Below, in pieces: positions 8,852 through 16,644 of a stretch of 37,987 nt of DNA. The first letter of the stretch is position 1. Each line of letters opens with the position of its first letter. The DNA is from Syntrophomonadaceae bacterium (GTDB lineage Bacteria; Bacillota; Syntrophomonadia; Syntrophomonadales; Syntrophomonadaceae): positions 1-37,987 of the forward strand of contig JAAYJK010000090.1 of the NCBI GenBank assembly GCA_012522955.1. The letters are read 5' to 3'. The notes beneath the pieces are model-generated. The model was not told where the DNA came from, did no database searches, and saw only the letters and a program-made list of their open reading frames with translations. The position numbers were made by a program, and so were the translations under genes.

Positions 8852-9128
8852 GCGCCTGACCCGACACTATAGGCCAGGCAGAGATGAGCCCAGTTGGGCA
8901 GCATAATCCTACCACCGGGTTTAGATCTTAGGCGGTTCCCGGTGGGAGCAGACTAAAGAGGTTCTGCTGCTTATGCTTGGTCCAGCCCGGAGTTTTTGTC
9001 TATGCCCAAATATAGTTCTTGGGTGACGAGGAGAGGGTTAATCGATTTATTCGGCGGATACCCTCCGGTGAACCACCATCGTAAACCTGACCACAAAACC
9101 GGATAGTAATATGCGGTACAAAAGGTTA
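8852..9128 (+). ncRNA. glmS ribozyme-riboswitch with enlarged P1
   Basis: The self-cleaving RNA uses glucosamine-6-phosphate as cofactor to shut off glmS. The 5' end AAGCGCC matches the family's cleavage site, so cleavage is expected between A8851 and G8852. The core TGACGAGGAGAGGG (9024-9037), TTAATCGA and TCGGCGG followed by ACCCTCC (9059-9065) matches the conserved P2/P2.1/P3 region. AACCT (9084-9088) and AGGTT (9123-9127) pair as P4. P1 is ACCC (8859-8862) with GGGT (9021-9024) plus ACTATA (8866-8871) with TATAGT (9011-9016). Beyond it lies a 139-base structured insert. The 3' end is approximate. Core recognition is by eye against the known family. Confidence 0.88.
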
Positions 9129-9164
9129 GATAAGTGGAAAAGAATAGAATGAATTTCGCAGTTA

Positions 9165-9230
9165 AACCTGGCAGATCCCAGTACTTTACACTGGCTTGAG
9201 CCATCTTAAGTGTAATGGATTCTGCCGGTT
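9165..9230 (+). other. Structured leader hairpin between ribozyme and glmS
   Basis: AACC (9165-9168) and GGCAGA (9170-9175) pair with TCTGCC (9221-9226) and GGTT (9227-9230). TCC(A) pairs with TGGA; TTACACT (9186-9192) pairs with AGTGTAA (9209-9215), closing over GGCT/AGCC (9193-9202). It is a 66-base multi-part stem inside the glmS leader. I do not recognise it as a known RNA family. Confidence 0.5.
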
Positions 9231-9256
9231 GGATAGCGGAAGTTGATCCTTAGTAA

Positions 9257-9400
9257 GATTCCCCTGCGAAAAGTTATATTTCGCATAGATGCATAAATAT
9301 TCGTCCCTCGGCTTCCCAGGGTGTTGCAACCATGCTGCATCAAATGGTTCCTACATATTCATGCATCCAAACCAGTTTTGCTGGATTTTCGCAGGGGGAT
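9257..9400. mobile_element. MITE-like repeat with inverted ends
   Basis: The ends GATTCCCCTGCGAAAA (9257-9272) and TTTTCGCAGGGGGAT (9386-9400) are inverted copies with one mismatch, enclosing about 113 bases. The interior has the AGGGTGTTGCAACCATGCTG and CATCAAATGGTTCCTACATA core shared with 3241 and 20430. No coding sequence is inside. It therefore looks like a small non-autonomous element inserted in the glmS leader. No clear target duplication was found. Confidence 0.6.
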
Positions 9401-9465
9401 GAGAATTAATTTTAGAAAAAGTGTTCAATAGCAGTGTCTGACGGGCCGCTTTGGCGCCCTGGAAG

Positions 9466-9492
9466 CCTCCCTATTGGCATTAATATTGGAGG
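9466..9492 (+). promoter_or_regulatory. Hairpin sequestering the glmS ribosome binding site
   Basis: CCTCC (9466-9470) pairs with GGAGG (9488-9492), and TATT (9472-9475) with AATA (9482-9485), leaving a GGCATT loop. GGAGG is the ribosome binding site of glmS (start 9501). A preceding GC-rich hairpin lies at 9443-9459 (GGGCCGC/GCGCCC). Pairing would lower translation; the trigger, if any, is unknown. Confidence 0.5.
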
Positions 9493-9500
9493 TTTTTGCT

Positions 9501-11327
9501 ATGTGTGGAATTATGGGTTATACCGGAAAAGGCAATGCAGTTCCGGTAATTATAGATGGTTTGGCCAAACTAGAATACCGGGGATATGATTCGGCCGGTA
9601 TCGCCATGTATGAAGATGGAAAAATTCAGGTTTGCAAGAGGAAAGGCCGGCTGGCTGATATGGTCAAGGTTCTTGGAGCGGACTGCTCTTGTCAGCTGGG
9701 TATTGGTCATACCCGATGGGCCACTCATGGAGTGCCCAGTGATCTTAATGCTCATCCCCATTGCGATTGTTCGGGTCGCATAGCCCTGGTTCATAATGGA
9801 ATTATAGAAAACTATGCCAGCTTAAGAAAAGAATTGATACTGGAAGGCCATGACTTTATATCCGATACTGACACCGAAGTTCTGGTTCATCTAATCGAGA
9901 AATTTTATACCGTTTCCCTGGAGGCAGCGGTAAGAAAAGCCCTGACCCTGGTCCGAGGTTCTTTTGCCATGGTAGCTATTTGCAGCGAAGAGCCGGATAC
10001 CATTGTAACAGCTAAAAAAGACAGCCCCCTGATCATAGGCCTGGGGGAAGGAGAAAACTATGTAGCTTCCGATATTCCTGCCATTCTGGGTAAAACCAAG
10101 CAGGTATACATTATGGATGAAAATGAGTTTGCGGTGCTGACCCCTCAGGGAGTGACAGTGACCGATTTTGAAGGCAATCCGGTGCATAAAGAAGTGTTTG
10201 CAGTCAACTGGGATCCAGTCTCAGCTGAAAAAGGCGGCTATGAGCATTTCATGTTAAAGGAAATTCATGAGCAGCCCAAAGCCATCCGGGACACCTTGGC
10301 TGGGAAATTTGAAGATGGACTTATTGATCTAAGCTCCTTGGAAATGGATGATACTTTCCGGCAAGCCGGCAAAATATTTATGGTAGCCTGTGGAACTGCC
10401 TATCACGCAGGCTTGGTCGGCCGATTAGCCATAGAAAAATTGGCCCGGGTACCGGTAGAAACAGATATCGCCTCCGAGTTCCGTTATCGGGATGTATTGT
10501 GGAATCCTCAAGATCTGATGATAGTAGTTAGCCAATCCGGGGAAACTGCCGACACCCTGGCTGCCCTGCGGGAAGCCAAGCGGCAAGGTGTGAAAGTGTT
10601 GGCAGTGACCAATGTGGTAGGCAGTTCAGTAGCCCGGGAGGCGGATAAGGTTATATATACCCATGCCGGTCCCGAAATTGCTGTAGCCTCTACCAAAGCC
10701 TACCTGACCCAGCTGCTGGTGATGTATGCCATCGCCATGTACCTGGCCCGGATCAGAGGCATTTCCAGTTTGGAAGAATTGCGGCAATTAGGGAGCCAGT
10801 TACAGGGTACCCATTCCCAGGTTCAGCAGATTTTAGATTGGGAACAAGACAGTGGACAGATTCGCCAGATGGCAGAAAAATACAGAGAAGTCCAGAGCAC
10901 CTTTTTCCTGGGCCGAGGATTGGATTATGCGGTAGCCATGGAAGGAGCCTTGAAACTCAAAGAAATATCCTATGTCCATGCCGAGTCCTATGCCGCCGGG
11001 GAATTGAAACACGGACCACTGGCCTTGATCCATGACGGAGTACCGGTTTTGGCCCTGATTACCCAGGATCAGCTGGTAGAAAAGACCATGTCCAATATCA
11101 AAGAAGTCAAAGCTCGAGGAGCCATAGTAGTAGCCATATGCAAACAATCTTTGCAGGAAGACTGTCAGGAATGCGATGATCAAATCCTCTTGCCGGATGT
11201 CAATCCGGTTTTGTCCCCCATCGTATCCGTAGTCCCCTTGCAGTTATTTGCCTATTACATGGCCATCTTCCGGGGAGCCGATGTAGACAAACCCAGGAAC
11301 CTGGCCAAATCGGTCACAGTGGAGTAG
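9501..11327 (+). CDS. glmS: Glutamine:fructose-6-phosphate aminotransferase GlmS
   Basis: A 608-residue enzyme forming glucosamine-6-phosphate from fructose-6-phosphate and glutamine. The N-terminal glutaminase domain begins MCGIMGYTG; Cys2 becomes the N-terminal nucleophile after Met removal. GHTRWATHG and the HNGIIENY motif follow. Two SIS sugar-isomerase domains form the C-terminal half, with VACGTAYHAG, SQSGETADT, and the terminal DKPRNLAKSVTVE that carries the conserved Lys. GGAGG at 9488-9492 selects ATG 9501 over the TTG at 9474. It is controlled by the ribozyme at 8852. The last ~120 bases are duplicated just downstream. Confidence 0.97.
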   Translation: MCGIMGYTGKGNAVPVIIDGLAKLEYRGYDSAGIAMYEDGKIQVCKRKGRLADMVKVLGADCSCQLGIGHTRWATHGVPSDLNAHPHCDCSGRIALVHNGIIENYASLRKELILEGHDFISDTDTEVLVHLIEKFYTVSLEAAVRKALTLVRGSFAMVAICSEEPDTIVTAKKDSPLIIGLGEGENYVASDIPAILGKTKQVYIMDENEFAVLTPQGVTVTDFEGNPVHKEVFAVNWDPVSAEKGGYEHFMLKEIHEQPKAIRDTLAGKFEDGLIDLSSLEMDDTFRQAGKIFMVACGTAYHAGLVGRLAIEKLARVPVETDIASEFRYRDVLWNPQDLMIVVSQSGETADTLAALREAKRQGVKVLAVTNVVGSSVAREADKVIYTHAGPEIAVASTKAYLTQLLVMYAIAMYLARIRGISSLEELRQLGSQLQGTHSQVQQILDWEQDSGQIRQMAEKYREVQSTFFLGRGLDYAVAMEGALKLKEISYVHAESYAAGELKHGPLALIHDGVPVLALITQDQLVEKTMSNIKEVKARGAIVVAICKQSLQEDCQECDDQILLPDVNPVLSPIVSVVPLQLFAYYMAIFRGADVDKPRNLAKSVTVE

Positions 11328-11345
11328 AGAGCAGGCTAAGCGGTC

Positions 11346-11462
11346 CTGTCCCCCATCATATCCGTGGTACCATTATAGTTATTCGCCTATTACATGGCCA
11401 TCTTCCGGGGAGCCGATGTAGACAAACCCAGGAAATTAGCCAAATCGGTCACCCTGGAGTAG
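11346..11462 (+). pseudogene. Duplicated 3' end of glmS
   Basis: This stretch repeats the last 39 codons of glmS at a spacing of 135 bases, down to the terminal GAGTAG and a few bases beyond. It has an in-frame TAG (11376-11378) in place of the CAG codon. Several differences are synonymous and others are not, for example AAC to AAA in the PRN segment. There is no start. It is a dead remnant, either of a tandem duplication or of a second glmS lost by recombination. Confidence 0.88.
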
Positions 11463-11513
11463 AGAATAGGCTATAGGCGAATGTTGTTGTAGCGTTGTAA
11501 GTTAACATATTGT

Positions 11514-11846
11514 TTATTTTGAATCCCTTGCTGCAATTGTAGGGGCGGTCTTTGACCGCCAGTTTCCAGCATCTAATACAATAATCATATGTATATGGTT
11601 TGGCATAATAACGTGTTTATTGATTTCAACATTTTGATAAATAGAATTGATTTTGTTTATTTCCGAATCAATAATTTCACCAATTTTAGATAATGGCGGT
11701 TTTTCAAACGGATCACCGCAGGTCGCCCCTGCTTTCCATAATATGCTTTTTTTATCCCGGGTACATATGCTTATAAAATAATATCCCCCTTGTGAATAAT
11801 CATAATTTCGTAACCTAATATTCTTTCTCTTTGGTAATTTATCCAT
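11514..11846 (-). pseudogene. Truncated REP-associated tyrosine transposase (RAYT)
   Basis: The reading frame begins MDKLPKRKNIRLRNYDYSQG and has GGYYFISICTRD, then VIMPNHIHMIIVLD. The His-x-His is the HUH metal motif of Y1 transposases of the IS200/RAYT group. The frame continues only 18 residues beyond it, and this tail is translated REP palindrome (WRSKTAPTI) at 11539-11560. The helix carrying the catalytic Tyr normally follows the HUH motif and is missing, so the enzyme should be inactive. A second REP-type sequence, GCAGGTCGCCCCTGC (11718-11732), is embedded in the middle of the frame. Confidence 0.85.
11539..11560 (+). repeat. REP-like palindrome, GGCGGTC family, copy 3
   Basis: GTAGGGGCGGTCTTTGACCGCC. 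It forms the truncated 3' end of the RAYT remnant. Confidence 0.88.
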
Positions 11847-11906
11847 ATAACCACCATCCAGATTTATGTTGTTCATTCTCACTGTGTTAAATGGTATGTA
11901 ACATCC

Positions 11907-11929
11907 GCGGGCGACCTGTGGTCGCCCGC
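11907..11929. repeat. REP-like palindrome, GGGCGACC family
   Basis: GCGGGCGAC (11907-11915) and GTCGCCCGC (11921-11929) form a perfect 9-bp stem with a CTGTG loop. It lies just upstream of the broken RAYT gene. Confidence 0.85.
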
Positions 11930-12018
11930 AAATGCTTTAAACGCCGTGGAGGTACTTGTGCATAGAGATTCCTTGGAGTAAAATTTATTAGATTAAGACT
12001 TTTCAGGAGGGAATGAAT

Positions 12019-13089
12019 ATGCACAAGAAGTTATTTATACCAGGTCCGGTAGAAGTAAAAGGCGATGTGCTGGAAAAAATGGCTACCCCTATGATAGGGC
12101 ATCGCAGCAAAGATGCTTCTCAATTACAGCGTGGCATCAGTGACAAGCTAAGACAGCTATTCTATACAGAAAACCATATACTATTATCTACCACGTCCGG
12201 CAGCGGGCTGATGGAAGGAGCCGTTCGTTCCTGTACCCTGAAAAGAGCAGCCATTTTTTCGGTGGGAGCCTTCGGCAAAAGATGGTTCGACATGGCCCAG
12301 AGCAATAATGTACCAGCCGACATTTTTGAGGTGGAATGGGGGCAGGCCAATAACCCGGAAAAGGTGGAACAGGTCTTGTCCAGCGGAAAATATGACCTCT
12401 TGACCATTACCCATAATGAGACCTCCACCGGGGTCATGAACCCGGTAGAGGCAATTGCCCCGGTGTTGAAGAACTACCCGGAAGTAGTATTCTGTATGGA
12501 TGCAGTCAGTTCCGCTGGAGGCAGTAAAATAGAAGTAGATCAGCTGGGGATTGACATATGTATTACCTCTACCCAAAAAGCACTGGGATTGCCACCCGGA
12601 TTGGCCATCTGCACTTTTTCCGAAAAAGCCCGACGTAGGGCCGAGCAGGTACCTTACCGGGGCTATTACCTGGATCTACTGCAGCTTTATAAATATATTA
12701 TGGAAAAGGATCATCAGTATCCTTCCACCCCCTCCCTATCCCATATGTTTGCCCTGGATTATCAGTTGGATAAAATACTGGAGGAGGGTTTGGATAACAG
12801 GTTTAAGCGGCATATAGAGATGGCCGAATGGGTACGGGATTGGGCTCGGCGCCATTTCGCCATATTTGCCGATGAAAGATATCTTTCCAATACCCTTACC
12901 ACCATCAGCAACACTCGGGATATAGAAGTGGGAGCATTGAACCAGGAACTAGGTCGCAGGGGCTTCCAGATTTCCAATGGTTATGGCAAGATGAAGGAGA
13001 AAACATTCCGCATTGCCCACATGGCAGACTGCCATCTGGACGAGATAAAGGAATTACTAGGCAATATCGATGAGATCCTATCCCAATAA
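12019..13089 (+). CDS. PLP aminotransferase, alanine-glyoxylate/serine-pyruvate type
   Basis: A 356-residue class V aminotransferase of the small archaeal/bacterial type. It starts MHKKLFIPGPVEVK, which is characteristic, with the PMIGHRSKD substrate motif. VFCMDAVSSAGGSKIEVD contains the cofactor Asp, and ITSTQKALGLPPGLAI contains the Schiff-base Lys. AGGAGG at 12005-12010 favours ATG 12019 over the ATG at 12013, which is too close. The DUF1015 gene follows after 68 bases. In related anaerobes this pair often accompanies serA, suggesting a role in serine/phosphoserine metabolism; serA is absent here, so the exact substrate is uncertain. Confidence 0.87.
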   Translation: MHKKLFIPGPVEVKGDVLEKMATPMIGHRSKDASQLQRGISDKLRQLFYTENHILLSTTSGSGLMEGAVRSCTLKRAAIFSVGAFGKRWFDMAQSNNVPADIFEVEWGQANNPEKVEQVLSSGKYDLLTITHNETSTGVMNPVEAIAPVLKNYPEVVFCMDAVSSAGGSKIEVDQLGIDICITSTQKALGLPPGLAICTFSEKARRRAEQVPYRGYYLDLLQLYKYIMEKDHQYPSTPSLSHMFALDYQLDKILEEGLDNRFKRHIEMAEWVRDWARRHFAIFADERYLSNTLTTISNTRDIEVGALNQELGRRGFQISNGYGKMKEKTFRIAHMADCHLDEIKELLGNIDEILSQ

Positions 13090-13157
13090 TATAAGGCGGA
13101 GGTAAGACAGGGAGAAGTTTGGTCTGTCTTAGAGTTAAATTGGCAGGAGGGTATTTT

Positions 13158-14405
13158 ATGGCAATAGTAAAACCGTTCCGGGCTGTGCGGCCAGCACCGC
13201 AATTGGTGGATAAAGTGGCTGCCCTTCCCTATGATGTTATGAGCAGTGATGAAGCACGAGAAATGGTAAGAGGCAACCCTTATTCATTTTTGCATGTGGA
13301 CAAGGCCGAAATTGACCTGGATCCAAGTATAGATTTATATGATACCCGGGTGTATGAGAAAGCCCGGGAGAATCTGCACGGTATGATAGAAGAGGGAGTT
13401 TTTATAAAAGAAAACAGTGATTGCCTCTACCTTTATCAGCAGAAGATGGGGGAGCGGAAGCAAATCGGAGTGGTAGCCTGCGCCTCTATTGATGATTATC
13501 TAAACAACCTGATCAAAAAACACGAATTAACCAGGGCTGATAAGGAACAGGATCGCATCAAGCATGTGGATTATTGCGATGCCAATACCGGCCCCATATT
13601 TTTGACTTACCGGTCTAAGGAAGAGATCGATGCCCTGGTTCAGGACTGGGTGCAAAAGGAAACGCCTATCTACGATTTCGTATCCGAGGACGGCATCGCC
13701 CATACCATATGGGTTGTCCATCAGCCCCCAGTAATTCAAAGGCTGCTTGAACTCTTTGCCCAGGTGGAATGTCTCTATATCGCTGACGGCCATCATCGTT
13801 CCGCTTCGGCAGTGCAGGTAGGGCAGATGCGCAGAGCTGCCAACCCCGGATACAGCGGCGATGAAGAATACAATTTCTTTCTCTCCGTAATCTTCCCCGA
13901 TAATCAGCTACAGATCATGGATTATAACCGGGTGGTTAAAGATTTGAATGGTCTTAGCAGCCAGGAATTCCTGCAAGAGGTGAGCCAGTCCTTTAATATT
14001 GAGCCCTATCAAGGGTCCGGGCCCTATAAACCTGAGGCCCAGCGCACTTTTGGCATGTATTTGGATGGACAGTGGTACATTTTAAAGGCCAAAGAGGGCA
14101 GCTTTGATGATAATGATCCGGTAAAAAGATTGGATGTGTCCATAATGCAATATAATCTCTTAGGACCCATTCTGGGTATAACAGATCCCAGGACTGATAA
14201 AAGAATCGATTTTGTCGGAGGCATCAGAGGATTACAGGAGCTGGCAAGAAGAGTTGATGAGGGGATGAAAGTGGCATTTTCCATGTATCCTACCACCATA
14301 CAGGATCTAATGGATATTGCCGACGCGGATAAAATCATGCCTCCCAAATCCACCTGGTTTGAACCCAAGCTGAGGAGCGGCATCTTCATCCATCAGCTAA
14401 GGTAA
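13158..14405 (+). CDS. DUF1015 family protein
   Basis: A 415-residue protein starting MAIVKPFRAVRPAPQLVDKV, the family hallmark, then VAALPYDVMSSDEAR. The central CLYIADGHHRSASA (about residue 205-218) is its most conserved motif and resembles the phosphate-binding GxHR of ParB/Srx-fold serine kinases. RFDPVKRLDVSIMQYNLL-like and DFVGG segments follow. AGGAGG at 13145-13150 fixes ATG 13158. The aminotransferase directly upstream suggests a shared amino-acid pathway. A kinase role is inference from motif and context only. Confidence 0.85.
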   Translation: MAIVKPFRAVRPAPQLVDKVAALPYDVMSSDEAREMVRGNPYSFLHVDKAEIDLDPSIDLYDTRVYEKARENLHGMIEEGVFIKENSDCLYLYQQKMGERKQIGVVACASIDDYLNNLIKKHELTRADKEQDRIKHVDYCDANTGPIFLTYRSKEEIDALVQDWVQKETPIYDFVSEDGIAHTIWVVHQPPVIQRLLELFAQVECLYIADGHHRSASAVQVGQMRRAANPGYSGDEEYNFFLSVIFPDNQLQIMDYNRVVKDLNGLSSQEFLQEVSQSFNIEPYQGSGPYKPEAQRTFGMYLDGQWYILKAKEGSFDDNDPVKRLDVSIMQYNLLGPILGITDPRTDKRIDFVGGIRGLQELARRVDEGMKVAFSMYPTTIQDLMDIADADKIMPPKSTWFEPKLRSGIFIHQLR

Positions 14406-14592
14406 AAGAAAGCCCAAAATGGAGTGTGAGCACTATCAGCCAAATAGTCTTTGCGTGGCTTGCCAGTTCCCTTTTATATGTAGATTTGTGCAGGAATTTG
14501 GTTTAGAATACTGAGTAAGAGCTATCCATAAATCAAGCTTTTGACTGGCCGGGAATGGGGTGCAGACCTCAGGGCTGTAAGGAGGGTATAAG

Positions 14593-14874
14593 ATGTTTAA
14601 ATTTGACAAAGAAAAGCTGGAGCAGCAGGCTAACAAGTTGGTACAAAAATCTGGAGACTTGATGGAGAGCGGAAAAATTCGGCTCAATATTACCAATCTG
14701 GAAAAAGAAATCAACACCTTTAAGTCGGAGTTAGGCAATACCCTTTATAAGGCCTATAAAGACGGCGGAGAAGTGGAGAGTGAGTTGCAGGTTCTGTGCC
14801 GCAAGATTGATGAAAAATATGAGGAAATAGAGAAACTGCAGCAGCAATTGGATGAATTAAAGAATAAAGAGTAA
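14593..14874 (+). CDS. Small coiled-coil protein, function unknown
   Basis: A 93-residue, strongly charged protein, MFKFDKEKLEQQANKLVQ onwards. It is almost all predicted helix, with heptad-like patterns at about 22-45 and 66-92 (KIDEKYEEIEKLQQQL). It resembles the helical N-terminal part of small zinc-ribbon proteins but lacks the Cys pairs. GGAGGG at 14581-14586 gives a good ribosome binding site. It lies between the DUF1015 gene and larE, but the gaps do not suggest tight coupling. No function is assigned. Confidence 0.7.
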   Translation: MFKFDKEKLEQQANKLVQKSGDLMESGKIRLNITNLEKEINTFKSELGNTLYKAYKDGGEVESELQVLCRKIDEKYEEIEKLQQQLDELKNKE

Positions 14875-14966
14875 TCTGGGCTGTCCAGGTGTAAAAAGAA
14901 TACTCTAAATTGTTTATAAGCAGCCTGGTGCTGCTTAAATATTTTATGGAAACAGGAGCAAAATAG

Positions 14967-15773
14967 GTGCTGAAAGAAAAAAAGCTCCGGCTGCGGGGTG
15001 AAATCAAGGCGGCGGGCCAGTCAATTATAGCTTTTTCCGGGGGAGTTGACAGCACTGTGCTGGCCTGGGTGTGCCAGCAGGAATTGGGAAGTCATTGCCA
15101 AGCCATTACTGTTGACAATGGCCTCATGAGCAAATCCGAATTGGCCCGGGCCGGTGAATTGGCCCGAGATCTAGGCTTAAACCATAGCCTTCTTAAATTG
15201 GGACTGAGGGAGCAGGAAGAAATCAGGACCAACCAGCCCCGGCGTTGTTATTATTGCAAAAAATTCATCTTTACTAGGCTGCTGGAGCTGGCCCGACCCC
15301 AAGGGAGTCAGGTAATGGAAGGATCACACCAGGAGGATAGCCAGGGCTATCGCCCTGGGCAGCAAGCATTAAAGGAACTGGGGATATTAAGCCCCTTGCA
15401 AAAATATGGATTCAGCAAAAAGGAGATTCGGCAGTGGGCCTGGGAACTGGGTCTGCCAAATTGGCAGGCAGCAGCCACCCCTTGTCTGGCTACCCGTTTT
15501 CCCTATGGACAGCATCTAAACCTCCAGCTTTTAGAGCGAGTGGAAGAGGCCGAGGACATTCTTCGGCAGGCCGGGTTCAAACAGTTTCGGGTTCGGTCCC
15601 ATGGGGATTTGGCCCGGATCGAAGTGGACCCCACGGAAAGGCAGCGCTTTTTTGATTCCATTTTTATGGATAAAATAGCCATGGCCTTCAAGGAATTGGG
15701 TTATATATATGTTAGTCTGGACTTGAAGGGATACCGGATGGGCAGCCTGGATGAAAAGATAATAGGAGAGTGA
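14967..15773 (+). CDS. larE: LarE, sulfur-transfer enzyme for nickel pincer cofactor
   Basis: A 268-residue PP-loop ATPase that adenylates and thiolates pyridinium dicarboxylate mononucleotide. The PP-loop is SGGVDST at 24-30. Cys94 and Cys97 (RRCYYCKK) plus Cys173 (TPCLATRF) form the three-Cys pattern of LarE proteins that use a [4Fe-4S] cluster; Cys173 aligns with the sacrificial Cys of the Lactobacillus enzyme. The GYRPGQQALKELGILSPL motif follows the family. The start is GTG with CAGGAG upstream. larB follows after one base, so the two are translationally linked. It may also serve Ni-pincer racemases other than lactate racemase. Confidence 0.92.
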   Translation: MLKEKKLRLRGEIKAAGQSIIAFSGGVDSTVLAWVCQQELGSHCQAITVDNGLMSKSELARAGELARDLGLNHSLLKLGLREQEEIRTNQPRRCYYCKKFIFTRLLELARPQGSQVMEGSHQEDSQGYRPGQQALKELGILSPLQKYGFSKKEIRQWAWELGLPNWQAAATPCLATRFPYGQHLNLQLLERVEEAEDILRQAGFKQFRVRSHGDLARIEVDPTERQRFFDSIFMDKIAMAFKELGYIYVSLDLKGYRMGSLDEKIIGE

Positions 15774-15774
15774 G

Positions 15775-16557
15775 ATGTTGGAGAGAGAAGCACTCTTAAA
15801 GATATTGAAAAAGGTGCAGGAGGGCAGCCTGAACCCGGAAGGAGCACTGGATCGGCTGCGCCATTTGCCTTTTGAAAACCTGGGTTATGCCCGGGTGGAT
15901 CATCATCGTCATCTGCGCAACGCTTATCCGGAAGTTATATACTGCGGCAGCAAGGATGCCCTGCAGGTTAAAGGAATTGCCTCCGCCTTGCTGGCCCAGG
16001 GATTTAATCTCTTGGCTACCCGGGCCAATGAAGAAATATATCAGGTCATTAAGGACCTGCATCCAGCCGCAATTTTTCACCCCTTAGCCCGGCTGGTGGT
16101 GGTGCAGCAAAAAGCACCCCAACCGGTGAGCGGAATAATCTTGGTTATCAGTGCCGGCACTTCCGACCTGCCGGTGGCAGAAGAAGCCGCTCTGGTGGCA
16201 GAAAGCTGGGGTAATCGGGTGGAGCGCCTTTATGATGTGGGGGTAGCTGGAATTCATCGCTTACTGGCCAGTCTGGATTTGTTGGAACAGGCTCGGGTTA
16301 TCATAACCGTAGCCGGCATGGAAGGAGCCCTGCCCAGTGTAGTGGGAGGTCTGGTAGATAAACCGGTGATAGCGGTACCCAGCAGTGTGGGCTATGGCGC
16401 CAGTTTTGGCGGGCTGGCTGCCTTGCTGGCTATGCTTAACAGCTGTGCCACCGGTATTGGTGTAGTAAACATAGATAATGGCTTTGGTGCCGGCTGTCTG
16501 GCCAGCATTATCAACCGACAAGTGGACCAGGCTTTGCGCAGCTCGCCTCAGGAGTAA
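15775..16557 (+). CDS. larB: LarB, nicotinate adenine dinucleotide carboxylase/hydrolase
   Basis: A 260-residue protein catalysing the first step of nickel pincer cofactor synthesis: carboxylation at C5 and phosphoanhydride hydrolysis of nicotinic acid adenine dinucleotide. The C-terminal half is PurE-like, with VISAGTSDLPVAEEA (about 123-137), YDVGVAGIHRL, VAGMEGALPSVVGGLVDKPV and VPSSVGYGASFGG. The N terminus has FENLGYARVDHHRHLR, a family motif. The ATG follows larE at once (TGAG-ATG). Length is normal. Confidence 0.92.
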   Translation: MLEREALLKILKKVQEGSLNPEGALDRLRHLPFENLGYARVDHHRHLRNAYPEVIYCGSKDALQVKGIASALLAQGFNLLATRANEEIYQVIKDLHPAAIFHPLARLVVVQQKAPQPVSGIILVISAGTSDLPVAEEAALVAESWGNRVERLYDVGVAGIHRLLASLDLLEQARVIITVAGMEGALPSVVGGLVDKPVIAVPSSVGYGASFGGLAALLAMLNSCATGIGVVNIDNGFGAGCLASIINRQVDQALRSSPQE

Positions 16558-16578
16558 GGAATCAGGAAAGCCCGAGCT

Positions 16579-16601
16579 GGCGGTCAAAGACCGCCCCTAC
16601 A
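16579..16601 (-). repeat. REP-like palindrome, GGCGGTC family, copy 4 (inverted)
   Basis: GGCGGTCAAAGACCGCCCCTACA, the reverse orientation of copies 1-3. It sits in the 87-base larB-larC gap and would be in the operon transcript. Confidence 0.88.
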
Positions 16602-16644
16602 AACGCCGGCCCGGCGTGAATATTATTAAACGAGGAGAAATCAA

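Noticed and set aside
9474-9500. Upstream TTG start for glmS
   Set aside because: The ribosome binding site at 9488 lies inside this extension, and GlmS needs Met-Cys at its N terminus, which is at 9501.
14967-15773. LarE as an NAD synthase or GMP synthase PP-loop protein
   Set aside because: The RRCYYCK and TPCLATRF motifs and adjacent larB and larC identify LarE.
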